Shown here piece by piece: positions 25,136-34,202 of a DNA stretch of 64,000 nucleotides. This stretch comes from Bacteroidales bacterium (GTDB taxonomy: Bacteria > Bacteroidota > Bacteroidia > Bacteroidales > UBA12077), in the NCBI GenBank assembly GCA_028282785.1, contig JANQHE010000037.1:124001-188000 (forward strand). The letters are read 5' to 3'. The position numbers were made by a program, and so were the translations under genes. The notes beneath the pieces are model-generated. The model ran no database searches and had not been told where the DNA came from. It saw nothing but the letters and a program-made list of their open reading frames with translations. Every line of letters starts with the position of its first letter. Position 1 is the stretch's first letter.

Positions 25136-28100
25136 TCATACAATCTTTTTCTCACCATTTGAAAATAATAAATAAAGTACTGGTACCAATATTAACGTTA
25201 ACAATGTTGAAAAAATTAACCCGCCAATAATTGCCCATCCCATAGGTGCCCACATTTTACCACCTAGTACCGTGAGTGGTAATAAACCTGCAACTGTTGT
25301 AATGGTTGTTAATAAAATAGGATTGAAACGAGTTTTTGCAGACTCAACAAGTGCTTCCCATGTATTTTTTCCGTCTAATTTTAACCGGTTAGCATAATCA
25401 ACCAAAATAATACTACTATTGATAACAATTCCCATTAAACTGGTTAATCCAACGAATGCCATAAATGAGAACGAATATCCTAACATCATTAATATTAAAA
25501 ATGCTCCCGTTATTGATAATGGTATTGCTGTAAATATAATTAATGGTTGTTTAAATGATTTAAATTGTAATACCAGTACAGCAAATATTCCAAGCAATGC
25601 TATGATTAAAGCCTGGCCCAACCCGCCAAAACTTTCACTCCTGCTCTCCTGCTCTCCGCCAACCATGTAGGTTGTTCCTTTTGGAAAATCATACAGCTCT
25701 AACTGTTCAACAACCTGCCTTGTAGCTTTATCGATCGATTGAATATTTTCATCAACATCTGCCATAATGGAAACATAACGTTCCAAATCATAATGGTCGA
25801 TCCGTTTAATATTTTTATCAAACTCGATATCGACAACCTGAGAAAGTTTTATTTGAGATCCGGCATAATTAGCAACATAAGTTTTATCGATCCAGTTTAA
25901 ATCTTTATTATCTTCTTCCGGGGCTTTTAATACAATATCATACTTTTCTCCAAATTTATCCTGGAAACTCCCAACATCCAACCCATTTACAACTGCACGT
26001 ACAGCCACATCAATATCTGCAATATTTACACCGAGTTTTCCTGCTTTTTCACGATTTATACTAATTTTTAAATCTGTTTTATCAACCGAATATGGATTAC
26101 TTATATTTATAATACCCGGCACTTCCATAAAAATGTGTTCAACATCAGAAGCAACTGCCTTTAAATCATCCAGGTTTTCTGAAAACAACCTGATCTGAAC
26201 CGGGGCATCTACAGGAGGTCCTTGAATAAACTCTTTTACTTCAATTTTTGCTCTAGGGTAATTATCAAATTCTGCTCTTAATTCGGATATTATATTATCC
26301 ATTTTATTTACAACCGAGGTTTCCAGCACAACGAATACCTGTCCTATCTTAGAAGCGGGATTTGGCTTAATCATGTTGTAATATACCTGCGGGTTTCCTT
26401 CGCCTACAGTAGAAGCAACTTTCTGTACTTTAGGATAATTATTTACGATAGACTCGACATATTCTACTGCTTTATTTGTATTAGCCAAATTGGTTCCTTC
26501 CAAACCTTTAACCGTAATCATTAATTGGCTTTTCTCAGCTTTTGGGAAAAAACTAACTCCAATTAATGGTAAGAGAGAAATTGACCCTAAAAAGATTAAT
26601 AAACTTATAACCACAATTAATCTGGGTTTTCTTAAAGCAGATTGTAACCACCTTCCATAATGGTTTTCTGTGAACGCTTTAAGAAGTGATTCTTTATTTT
26701 GTTCTTTTCTTTTCTTTAGAATTTTGCTGCTTATAAACGGAGTTAAACAAAGAGCAACAAACAGTGAAATGGTTAAAGCATATATCACAATCAAAATCAT
26801 ACTTCGTATAAAATCTCCAACCTCGTTACCCATCATTAGCATAGGGGCAAAAGCTAAAACAGTTGTAATTGTCGAACTAACCAATGCACCACCAATTTCC
26901 GAAGCACCTTTAATTGCTGCATCTTTAGGTTTTAAACCAAGGTTCAGGTAACGGTAAATATTTTCAACCATGGCAATACTTGAATCAACCAGCATTCCTA
27001 AGGCAATAATAAGACCTGCAATTGACATTTGTTGGATACCATAACCGGAAACATCTATTAACCCGATCGCAACAAATACAGATACTGGAATTGCAATCAT
27101 TACGATTAATGATGGCCTTAAACCCAGTACTATAAAGATGATAATACCAACTAAGAGAATTCCTTGAAGGAAATTCATAAAGAAACCATTTACACGTTCT
27201 TTAACACCATCTGCTTGCCTTAAAACAGTTTCAATCCTGATATTATCAGGCAATGATTCTTTGAATGTATTTATCTTAACATCAATATTATCTGATAAAT
27301 TGTAAATATTAATTCCACTTTTTTGCTCAACTGATAACCATAAAGCTTCTTTTCCATTCAGCCTTGCAATAACCTCTGGCTTATCATAATCAAAATCAAT
27401 TTCCGCAATATCCTTTAAACGAAGTATTCCTTCCGGCCCAGCATTAATTACAGTATTTCCGATATCGTCCAATGTTTTGTACAAACCACTCGTTAAAACA
27501 TTGAATTTTTTATTTCCTAAGTCGATGCTACCACCGGGAATACTCATATTTTCACTTTGCAATATTGAAATTACCCTGCCTATTGTCAGGTTATAAGATG
27601 CCAAGCGTTCCATATTTATGGTTATCTGAACTTCTAAATCTTGTTCAGCATTCAACTCAACAGCCCTTACACCATAAACTTTTTCAATACTTCGTTTTAG
27701 GTTTTCAGCTTCTCTTTTCAGTTCTGCCGGAGTTGCTCCCTCAGATACAAAAGCCAACTGATAAATACATACATCCAAAACAGACGGCTGAATAGCATCT
27801 AACCTTGTAAACGTTTCCGGTAGCTCACTTCTAATTTCATTTATTTTTTGAAGAACTTCCTGGTGCTTTTTATCATAATCTGAGCCATATTCATATTCAA
27901 TAAATGATGAAAATATACCATCGGATATTTCAGAGGTTATCTTATCGATTCCTTCAATTTCATTAAAAGCTTCCTCTAATGGTTCAGTTACCAACGTTTC
28001 CATATCTTCCGGCGATGCTCCCGGGTTTATTACTAAAACAGATGTTACATTCCATTCTGTTACCGGGTCTTCTGATTTTGGCATGGTAAAATATGAAATA

Positions 28101-28177
28101 ATACCAAATAAGGTTATCATCAAAAAGATAACTATGGTAAACTGGTAATTCTGTATGGCTATTTTGGGAATTTTCAT
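25136..28177 (-). CDS. RND efflux pump inner-membrane subunit (AcrB/HAE-type)
   Basis: A 1013-residue RND transporter with two repeats of one plus five membrane helices and large periplasmic loops. Seen motifs are the opening 'KIPKIAIQNYQFTIVIFLMI', 'NPGASPEDMETLVTEPLEEA', helix 4 'LGMLVDSSIAMVENIYRY' and 'FVGLTSLMGIVINSSIILVD' in the second half. Of the AcrB Asp pair in helix 4 only one remains (D398; the next residue is Ser), as in some metal-type and other RND pumps, so the proton path may differ. Substrates cannot be predicted. It is last in the TolC-adaptor-pump operon. Confidence 0.94.
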   Translation of the reverse strand: MKIPKIAIQNYQFTIVIFLMITLFGIISYFTMPKSEDPVTEWNVTSVLVINPGASPEDMETLVTEPLEEAFNEIEGIDKITSEISDGIFSSFIEYEYGSDYDKKHQEVLQKINEIRSELPETFTRLDAIQPSVLDVCIYQLAFVSEGATPAELKREAENLKRSIEKVYGVRAVELNAEQDLEVQITINMERLASYNLTIGRVISILQSENMSIPGGSIDLGNKKFNVLTSGLYKTLDDIGNTVINAGPEGILRLKDIAEIDFDYDKPEVIARLNGKEALWLSVEQKSGINIYNLSDNIDVKINTFKESLPDNIRIETVLRQADGVKERVNGFFMNFLQGILLVGIIIFIVLGLRPSLIVMIAIPVSVFVAIGLIDVSGYGIQQMSIAGLIIALGMLVDSSIAMVENIYRYLNLGLKPKDAAIKGASEIGGALVSSTITTVLAFAPMLMMGNEVGDFIRSMILIVIYALTISLFVALCLTPFISSKILKKRKEQNKESLLKAFTENHYGRWLQSALRKPRLIVVISLLIFLGSISLLPLIGVSFFPKAEKSQLMITVKGLEGTNLANTNKAVEYVESIVNNYPKVQKVASTVGEGNPQVYYNMIKPNPASKIGQVFVVLETSVVNKMDNIISELRAEFDNYPRAKIEVKEFIQGPPVDAPVQIRLFSENLDDLKAVASDVEHIFMEVPGIINISNPYSVDKTDLKISINREKAGKLGVNIADIDVAVRAVVNGLDVGSFQDKFGEKYDIVLKAPEEDNKDLNWIDKTYVANYAGSQIKLSQVVDIEFDKNIKRIDHYDLERYVSIMADVDENIQSIDKATRQVVEQLELYDFPKGTTYMVGGEQESRSESFGGLGQALIIALLGIFAVLVLQFKSFKQPLIIFTAIPLSITGAFLILMMLGYSFSFMAFVGLTSLMGIVINSSIILVDYANRLKLDGKNTWEALVESAKTRFNPILLTTITTVAGLLPLTVLGGKMWAPMGWAIIGGLIFSTLLTLILVPVLYLLFSNGEKKIV

Positions 28178-28190
28178 TTTTCTATCTTTT

Positions 28191-28276
28191 TGTCACCCTT
28201 CGACAAGCCTGTCTATCTGGCAGACAAGCTCCGGATGGTCTGTTAATCATGTCATACTGAGTCTGTCGCAATATGA
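28191..28276. repeat. Intergenic repeat with palindromic core
   Basis: Between the pump and adaptor genes lies a GC-richer stretch with TGTCACCCTTCGACAAGC and TGTCATACTGAGTCTGTCG, fragments familiar as dispersed Bacteroidota intergenic repeats. It is interrupted by a hairpin AGCCTGTC ... GACAAGCT (28206-28230) related to the palindromes at 2653 and 35523. It may form a hairpin in the operon transcript between adaptor and pump. Confidence 0.55.
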
Positions 28277-28427
28277 CATTCTAATGCAATATTTGTTCTT
28301 AAACCGGGCTTAACACCAACCACATTAAACCCGGTGTGTTTTGATGCTAAGCGGATTTTATGAAATACAACTCACTAAATTTAATTTTGATCAAATCCTA
28401 ATAAGCAAAACCGCTAAGCGCCAACAA

Positions 28428-29522
28428 TTAATTCGATAATGCTAACCACTGGTTATCAATAATCCTGATTTTATCCAGGTGCTTTAGTTCTTTTTGCTTT
28501 TCAACGATAATTAGCATATCATCTTCCATATCATTCGGAAGTACAAATACCCTTTTTTCATCCATTGCTATAATATTTATTTCTTGCTTTATAGCATATT
28601 TTCCATCTTTGCTAACTGTATAAAATTGAACCAAATTTCCAATCCCCTCCTGAATAGCATCTATCGGTAAGCTGTAAGCTTCATTCATTTCAGAAGGATA
28701 AATTTCACCTTTTGCAAAAAATCCGTGTTTTAAATCTAATCCGGAATTTTTAATCGATAATTCAATCTCGTAAAGCCCGGTAGTTTGCCCTGGTGCATTA
28801 GCTATATTTGAAACCAAACAATCTAAATCTTTATCAGGCCAGGCATCAGTAGTAATTTTCGCCTTATCACCTAATTTTAATTTTACAATATCCTTATCAG
28901 ATATTCCTACAACCAATTGCCAGGAATCTTCTGCGGAAGCGAAATAAAATATTGGATTTCCGGTTCCAACAATTTCATCTTCTTCAAAAAACTTCATTAA
29001 AATAATTCCATCTGTGGGAGCCTTTATAGTAGAGAATTTTAAGTTATATTCTGCAATATTTAAATCCGCTTTAGCAACATCCAAAGCTGACTTTGCATTT
29101 TGCATTTGCTCAAGAGTTGCTACCGTATCAGTATATAGTGCTAAAACTCTGTCATAATCGCGTTGGGCTTTTTCCAAACCAACTACCGCCTGGTTAACTT
29201 GCTCCTGGATTTCTTTTAAATCCAGTTTTGCAAGAACCTGCCCCTTTTGAACCTTGTCTCCTTCATCAACGTATATTGATTCGATTATTCCGCCGGTTTT
29301 AAAGCTTAAACGGCTTTCTTTGCTGGCACTAATATTTCCGGAAACATGTATGGGGATTGAAAGTTCTTCTTTTTCAATTTTTGTTACATTAACAGGTATT
29401 CCTTTGTCCTCAGTGTTCTGAACACTTGCTTCTGAGTTGCTGCAGCTCTCCGCTGTTACGCCAGCAAGTAATAATAGGAAGCTCATAATTTTAATGTTTA
29501 ATATGTTATTAATTTTTTTCAT
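28428..29522 (-). CDS. RND efflux periplasmic adaptor (membrane fusion lipoprotein)
   Basis: A 364-residue protein if the ATG at 29522 is used. That start puts a signal sequence at the N-terminus (MKKINNILNIKIMSFLLLLA) and a Cys in GVTAESCSNSEA as probable lipid anchor; a start 15 codons upstream would spoil it. The HlyD/AcrA pattern is present: 'RLSFKTGGIIESIYVDEGDK', 'VQKGQVLAKLDLKEIQ', a coiled-coil hairpin, and the second lipoyl half 'FSTIKAPTDGIILMKF'. It joins the pump downstream to the TolC-type channel upstream. Confidence 0.93.
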   Translation of the reverse strand: MKKINNILNIKIMSFLLLLAGVTAESCSNSEASVQNTEDKGIPVNVTKIEKEELSIPIHVSGNISASKESRLSFKTGGIIESIYVDEGDKVQKGQVLAKLDLKEIQEQVNQAVVGLEKAQRDYDRVLALYTDTVATLEQMQNAKSALDVAKADLNIAEYNLKFSTIKAPTDGIILMKFFEEDEIVGTGNPIFYFASAEDSWQLVVGISDKDIVKLKLGDKAKITTDAWPDKDLDCLVSNIANAPGQTTGLYEIELSIKNSGLDLKHGFFAKGEIYPSEMNEAYSLPIDAIQEGIGNLVQFYTVSKDGKYAIKQEINIIAMDEKRVFVLPNDMEDDMLIIVEKQKELKHLDKIRIIDNQWLALSN

Positions 29523-29625
29523 CGTTTTATAATTTTGGTTAGTCCCTGTGCAAATTTTTATATTCATTTATTATTATGTAAAACAGTTTAGAGTGAACAT
29601 GAATTATTTAGTATTGAATGCAACA

Positions 29626-30990
29626 TCATAGTACAAGTGATGAGTTTGAACTTTTTTCTAACCTTGCAATGCTTACCAAATAATCGTACCTGGTAAGAAT
29701 TACCTGCGATTCCGCTTCGGTCATGTTATTTCTGGCATCCAATAATTCAATTAGCTGTGCTTCTCCCAGGCGGTACCTTTTTTCAATGATCCTATATACT
29801 TCAGCAACTTCTGAACTGCGCGTTTCAGCTAATTTCAGGTTTTTAACCTGCTGGTTAACTTCATAAATATCTTGTTTAACCTCAAGTTTTATCTGGTTAC
29901 CTGCTTCTTCTTTTCTATATTGGACTTTTTGTTTCTCAATGATTGCTTGTTTTCTTTTATTTCTATTGGTATTTCCACTAAATAAATCCCAGGTCAAAAC
30001 AAATGATCCAATAATGAAATCAGACTCACTATCTATCGTGAACTCTTCTCCCTGAATACCATAATCAACTGCAAATACCAGGTTTGGGAGCATTTCTGCA
30101 GTGCTTAAATCTGCAACATTATCCATTATCATGATTTGATGCTCCAATAATTTTAACTCCTCTCTCCGATCCAGGGCACTTCCTGTTAACACCTCAATTT
30201 CCGGGCTTTTAAATACATCAGCTTGTGAGCTGATGATAATCTCTTCGTTTAAGTTTCTGTTTAATAAAAAGTTGAAATAACTTTTTGACATTTCTGTGCT
30301 TTTAACCGCATCTGTTTCATAAAGTTCAATTTTACTGATCTCTGATTTTGCTCTTAAAACCGCATCTAAGGTTACCATATCGTTTTCCATAAGTTTTCTT
30401 GTAACCCTGTGGTTCTCATTTACTACTTCTTTAGTTTTTTGAATTAAATCGTAATACTGAAGAGCTTTCATATAATTATAGTAAGCTTCTTTTATTTGGA
30501 AAGTTAATTCTCTTTTATACTGCTCCAATTCAATTTCAGACATGAAAAGTTTTTGTTCTTCAATTCTTTTATTAATTGCTATTGATGGATAATAAATTGG
30601 CTGGCTTAAAGATATTTTAGCTTCATACTCATGCTCACGCAGAAAGTTGATTTGTTCATTTCCAACCATCGGAAATTGAGCTTCACCACCCTGTGCAACC
30701 AACATATCATTCAGTGAACTATAAACAGGGTTCAATAAATCCCCAATCGGGAAATCAATGGTTCTTCCCCCTTGAGCATATGAATACCTTGCTTGAGTTG
30801 TTACAGAGGGCAAATACATTCCCTTTGCTACTTTTAAAGCATGTTGGGCACTTTTAAGTGCCATTTGGTTTTGTTTAATAGCTAAATTACTTTCCAGCCC
30901 CTGTAGTATATATTCATCAAGCACACTTGATTGCCCATATGCCAGGTTAATCAAAAAAAAAGCAGCTACTATATATATCAATCTTTTCAT
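29626..30990 (-). CDS. TolC family outer-membrane efflux protein
   Basis: A 454-residue protein from the ATG at 30990, which gives a clean signal peptide (MKRLIYIVAAFFLINLAYGQ). Two outer-membrane efflux repeats follow: 'YILQGLESNLAIKQNQMALK' and 'PSVTTQARYSYAQGG' in the first, and 'LFSGNTNRNKRKQAIIEKQK', 'YRLGEAQLIELLDARNNMTE' in the second. It is the first gene of the efflux operon. Long periplasmic helices are evident from the Glu/Lys/Gln-rich stretches. It forms the exit duct for the RND pump. Confidence 0.93.
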   Translation of the reverse strand: MKRLIYIVAAFFLINLAYGQSSVLDEYILQGLESNLAIKQNQMALKSAQHALKVAKGMYLPSVTTQARYSYAQGGRTIDFPIGDLLNPVYSSLNDMLVAQGGEAQFPMVGNEQINFLREHEYEAKISLSQPIYYPSIAINKRIEEQKLFMSEIELEQYKRELTFQIKEAYYNYMKALQYYDLIQKTKEVVNENHRVTRKLMENDMVTLDAVLRAKSEISKIELYETDAVKSTEMSKSYFNFLLNRNLNEEIIISSQADVFKSPEIEVLTGSALDRREELKLLEHQIMIMDNVADLSTAEMLPNLVFAVDYGIQGEEFTIDSESDFIIGSFVLTWDLFSGNTNRNKRKQAIIEKQKVQYRKEEAGNQIKLEVKQDIYEVNQQVKNLKLAETRSSEVAEVYRIIEKRYRLGEAQLIELLDARNNMTEAESQVILTRYDYLVSIARLEKSSNSSLVL

Positions 30991-31143
30991 TTCAATGAGT
31001 TTTAAATTAATCACAATTCAAAAGTATTGATGAATAATGGTTTGTAACAATTAAAAAATGATGTGCAGGGCATTAGAAAGAATGAACATTAATTTTTCAG
31101 GAGTGGATAATTTAAGCTAAATTTGAATTAAAATTTCTTACTA

Positions 31144-31791
31144 ATGAAAAAATCCAGGTTAACATTAGCAAGTATATTATTTACTATCGTTATTATCCTT
31201 TGGCCTTTACTTGTTATGTTTTCATTACCTGAAGGGTCGAATTATGTGCAGCAATTTAAGTCAATAAGTGAAACAATCCATTTATATATCTTAAATTTCA
31301 TGGTAGCTTTTTTAGTAGCTCCTGCTATGATTTTTATGCTATATGAATTCTATGTTGCCGTTTCAGGTAAAAAATGGAATTTTATTGCTAAAACCGGATT
31401 TATTTTATATGGTTTGTATTTTGTATTGGTAAATATTTCATATGGGTCCCAGTTTCTGTATTTGCCTTTTATAATTAATTCATATGATACTACAGAAACA
31501 CTTAAATGGTATTTTTATAATGATAATTCTTTGGCTATTTTCTTTAACCAAACAGGATACCTGGTATGGAGTATTGCTACATTGACTGTATTTATAAAAT
31601 ACTTATTCAAAAGTACTCTTATATTTTTTATAATTAAAATATTGAGCCTTTCTGCCTTCACTCAAATAGTAGCCACTATTGGATTATATTTAAACAAAGC
31701 AGAGTTAAGCAGTCTTACTTTTTATAGTGGCATTTTATTATTTCCTGCGTGTATTCTAATATTTGTAGTAAGCTTAAATAAAAAGACTTAA
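31144..31791 (+). CDS. Membrane protein of unknown function
   Basis: A 215-residue protein with about six membrane helices (near residues 7-27, 48-68, 78-98, 125-150, 155-178 and 190-212), rich in Leu, Ile, Phe and Tyr. No catalytic or family motif is recognised. It is divergent from the efflux operon, and TAAATTTG, matching the -7 consensus, lies 18 bases before the ATG. It could be a transport or sensing accessory, but the sequence gives no function. A DUF4386-like six-helix family is one possibility. Confidence 0.7.
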   Translation: MKKSRLTLASILFTIVIILWPLLVMFSLPEGSNYVQQFKSISETIHLYILNFMVAFLVAPAMIFMLYEFYVAVSGKKWNFIAKTGFILYGLYFVLVNISYGSQFLYLPFIINSYDTTETLKWYFYNDNSLAIFFNQTGYLVWSIATLTVFIKYLFKSTLIFFIIKILSLSAFTQIVATIGLYLNKAELSSLTFYSGILLFPACILIFVVSLNKKT

Positions 31792-32042
31792 GTATCTATT
31801 CAATTTATTTTCTACCTCTTAAGTTATTTGTCTTTCAATAAAATACTCTCACTTATATAAAATATAGATTTTATCTTTCCTTCTTATTGAATTTAAGAAT
31901 TAAGCTTCGAAAATTACTTTAAGTCAAAACATTTTTTTATATTGTAAGCTCTCATAAACTAAAATTATGAAAGTAAACTACACAGTAATTTTTTTCATAA
32001 GCTTTCATTTAACTAAAAAACTACATTATATAATGATACCCT

Positions 32043-32813
32043 ATGGATTATACTACCCTAAAAACAAAAAAGGATGGTGAAATTGCTATTGTAACAATTT
32101 CAAGGCCAGACTCTTTAAATGCCTTAAATAGTACTTTTTTTAAGGAATTTAACGCGTACCTCGATTCCATTGATAAAGATGGCAATGTAAAAGCATTAGT
32201 CATTACAGGCGATGGAAAAGCCTTTATTGCCGGAGCAGATATTGCAGAAATGCAAAATATGTCAAAAGATGAAGGCTTCCAATTCTCTAAAACCGGCCAG
32301 AATACATTTTTAAGGCTTGAAAATTTAAACATTCCAGTAATCGCAGCTATTAATGGTTATGCACTGGGAGGAGGTTGTGAATTAGCCCTTGCATGCGACT
32401 TCAGGATCTCTAATAATTATGGAAAATTTGGATTACCGGAACCTGGTTTAGGTTTAATACCCGGATACGGGGGAACTCAACGACTATCAAGATTATCAGG
32501 ATTAGGGAATGCCCTGTTTCTTTCTTTAACCGGACAAATGATCGATTCGGCAGAAGCTTTGCGAATGGGCATAGTACAAAAAGTTGTGGATGCAAGTGAA
32601 TTACTAAATGAATCTTTGGATATAGCTAAAAAGATTATTGTACATGGGCCTAATGCTATCATTGCATTAAAAAAGGTAATTCGAGAAGGCAACAAACTTG
32701 ATTTAAATAAAGCTTATGATCTGGAAAGTAAAGAGTTTTCAAAACTTTTCGAAAGTGATGGCCCGGAAGGAATGAAAGCTTTTTTAGAAAAAAGAAAACC
32801 AAATTGGAATTAA
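32043..32813 (+). CDS. Enoyl-CoA hydratase (crotonase family)
   Basis: A 256-residue crotonase. It has the oxyanion-hole motif 'AFIAGADIAEMQ', and both catalytic glutamates expected of an active hydratase, in 'LGGGCELALACDFRI' and 'GLPEPGLGLIPGYGGTQRL'. It hydrates 2-enoyl-CoA to 3-hydroxyacyl-CoA. It is first in a plus-strand operon with hydroxyacyl-CoA dehydrogenase, thiolase and acyl-CoA dehydrogenase, a full beta-oxidation cycle or, in reverse, a butyryl-CoA route. Chain-length preference is not visible, though length and motif fit the short-chain Crt type. Confidence 0.94.
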   Translation: MDYTTLKTKKDGEIAIVTISRPDSLNALNSTFFKEFNAYLDSIDKDGNVKALVITGDGKAFIAGADIAEMQNMSKDEGFQFSKTGQNTFLRLENLNIPVIAAINGYALGGGCELALACDFRISNNYGKFGLPEPGLGLIPGYGGTQRLSRLSGLGNALFLSLTGQMIDSAEALRMGIVQKVVDASELLNESLDIAKKIIVHGPNAIIALKKVIREGNKLDLNKAYDLESKEFSKLFESDGPEGMKAFLEKRKPNWN

Positions 32814-32836
32814 TATTTAAATAACAATTAAATTAT

Positions 32837-34174
32837 ATGAACTACGAACAAAAACTACAAAACGTAACTGTATTGGGTGCTGCAGGTAAAATGGGCTCTG
32901 GAATTCTATTGCTGACCGCGGTAGAAATGGCCGATTTACACCTTAAACCCGAAAACCGTTCTAAAAATTTTGCTTTAAATGCAATAGATGTATCTCCAGC
33001 AGCTTTAACCGGCCTTTATAGTTATTTAAAAACGCAAGTTCGAAAATTAGCTGAAAAGAAAATGGTTGCTCTTCGCGAAGTATATAAGGATCGTGCCGAC
33101 TTAATTGAAAATGGGGAAATTATTGACCAATATATTGATGATGTACTTAAGATCGTACATACAAGTACTAGCTTGGAATCATCATATAATTCGGGATTAA
33201 TATTCGAAGCTATAGTTGAAGATTCAGCTTTAAAAGTAAAGTTAATCAAACAAATTTTAGCTAATAACAATAATGATCCCTGGTTTTTCACAAATACTTC
33301 TTCCGTTCCAATTAATGAATTGGATAAGGATGCTGGTATAAATGGCAAAATTCTTGGATTCCACTTTTATAATCCACCGGCTGTTCAAAAATTAGTTGAA
33401 TTGATCGTTACGGATAATACAAAACAAGAAGTTATCGATTTTGCCAAAGAATATGCAAAGAGGTTACGTAAAATTATTGTTCCATCTAATGATAAAGCTG
33501 GTTTTATCGGTAATGGGCATTTTATGCGAGACATAATATTTGGAATTAAGCAAGCTCAAAGCTTAATGGATAAAATGAGTTTTACCGAAGCTGTTTATGC
33601 TGTGAATAAGATAAGTCAGGATTTTATGGTTCGGCCGATGGGTATTTTCCAGCTAATGGATTACGTTGGTTTGGATGTATGCCAAAAAATCATGTTGGTA
33701 ATGAAACCTCGCCTGGATGATAATGAACTACATAGCGAATTAATCGACCAACTAAACTCTCTTGACGTCAAAGGAGGACAAAATTCAGACGGTTCTCAAA
33801 AACCAGGTATTTTAGATTATGCTAATGGAAAACCTGTTTCAGTTTACGACCCGGAAAAGCGAGACTATATCTCTATTGAATCTTTCCAACAAAAAGTAGA
33901 TGATATGCTTGGTTCGCTGCCTTCATCATTCAAACCCTGGAAAGCAATAATTGGTAATAAAGCCAGAGATAAGTTCTTTATAGACTATTTCAACGAACTA
34001 AAATCAATGGATACAATTGGTTCTACTCTTACTAAGGATTATGTACTTAATTCAAAGAATATTGGGTTAAAACTTGTTTCTGATGGAGTAACTGATAAGG
34101 AAGAACATGTTAATACTGTAATGCTTACAGGATTCTTCCATGCCTATGGGCCAATAAACAATTATTTTGGTTAA
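32837..34174 (+). CDS. 3-hydroxyacyl-CoA dehydrogenase
   Basis: A 445-residue protein. The N-terminal Rossmann fold has the NAD motif 'VTVLGAAGKMGSGILLL' and the catalytic His in 'ILGFHFYNPPAVQKLVELI'. The C-terminal helical part contains 'FIGNGHFMRDIIFGI' and 'RPMGIFQLMDYVGLDVCQKI'. It is longer than the usual 280-310-residue short-chain enzyme, with an insertion in the first half and an extra C-terminal domain. The glycine motif is GxxGxxG rather than GxGxxG. It lies 23 bases after the hydratase gene. Function is oxidation of 3-hydroxyacyl-CoA in the same pathway. Confidence 0.9.
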   Translation: MNYEQKLQNVTVLGAAGKMGSGILLLTAVEMADLHLKPENRSKNFALNAIDVSPAALTGLYSYLKTQVRKLAEKKMVALREVYKDRADLIENGEIIDQYIDDVLKIVHTSTSLESSYNSGLIFEAIVEDSALKVKLIKQILANNNNDPWFFTNTSSVPINELDKDAGINGKILGFHFYNPPAVQKLVELIVTDNTKQEVIDFAKEYAKRLRKIIVPSNDKAGFIGNGHFMRDIIFGIKQAQSLMDKMSFTEAVYAVNKISQDFMVRPMGIFQLMDYVGLDVCQKIMLVMKPRLDDNELHSELIDQLNSLDVKGGQNSDGSQKPGILDYANGKPVSVYDPEKRDYISIESFQQKVDDMLGSLPSSFKPWKAIIGNKARDKFFIDYFNELKSMDTIGSTLTKDYVLNSKNIGLKLVSDGVTDKEEHVNTVMLTGFFHAYGPINNYFG

Positions 34175-34202
34175 TTAATTCTAAATTTTAAAAACGATTA
34201 TT

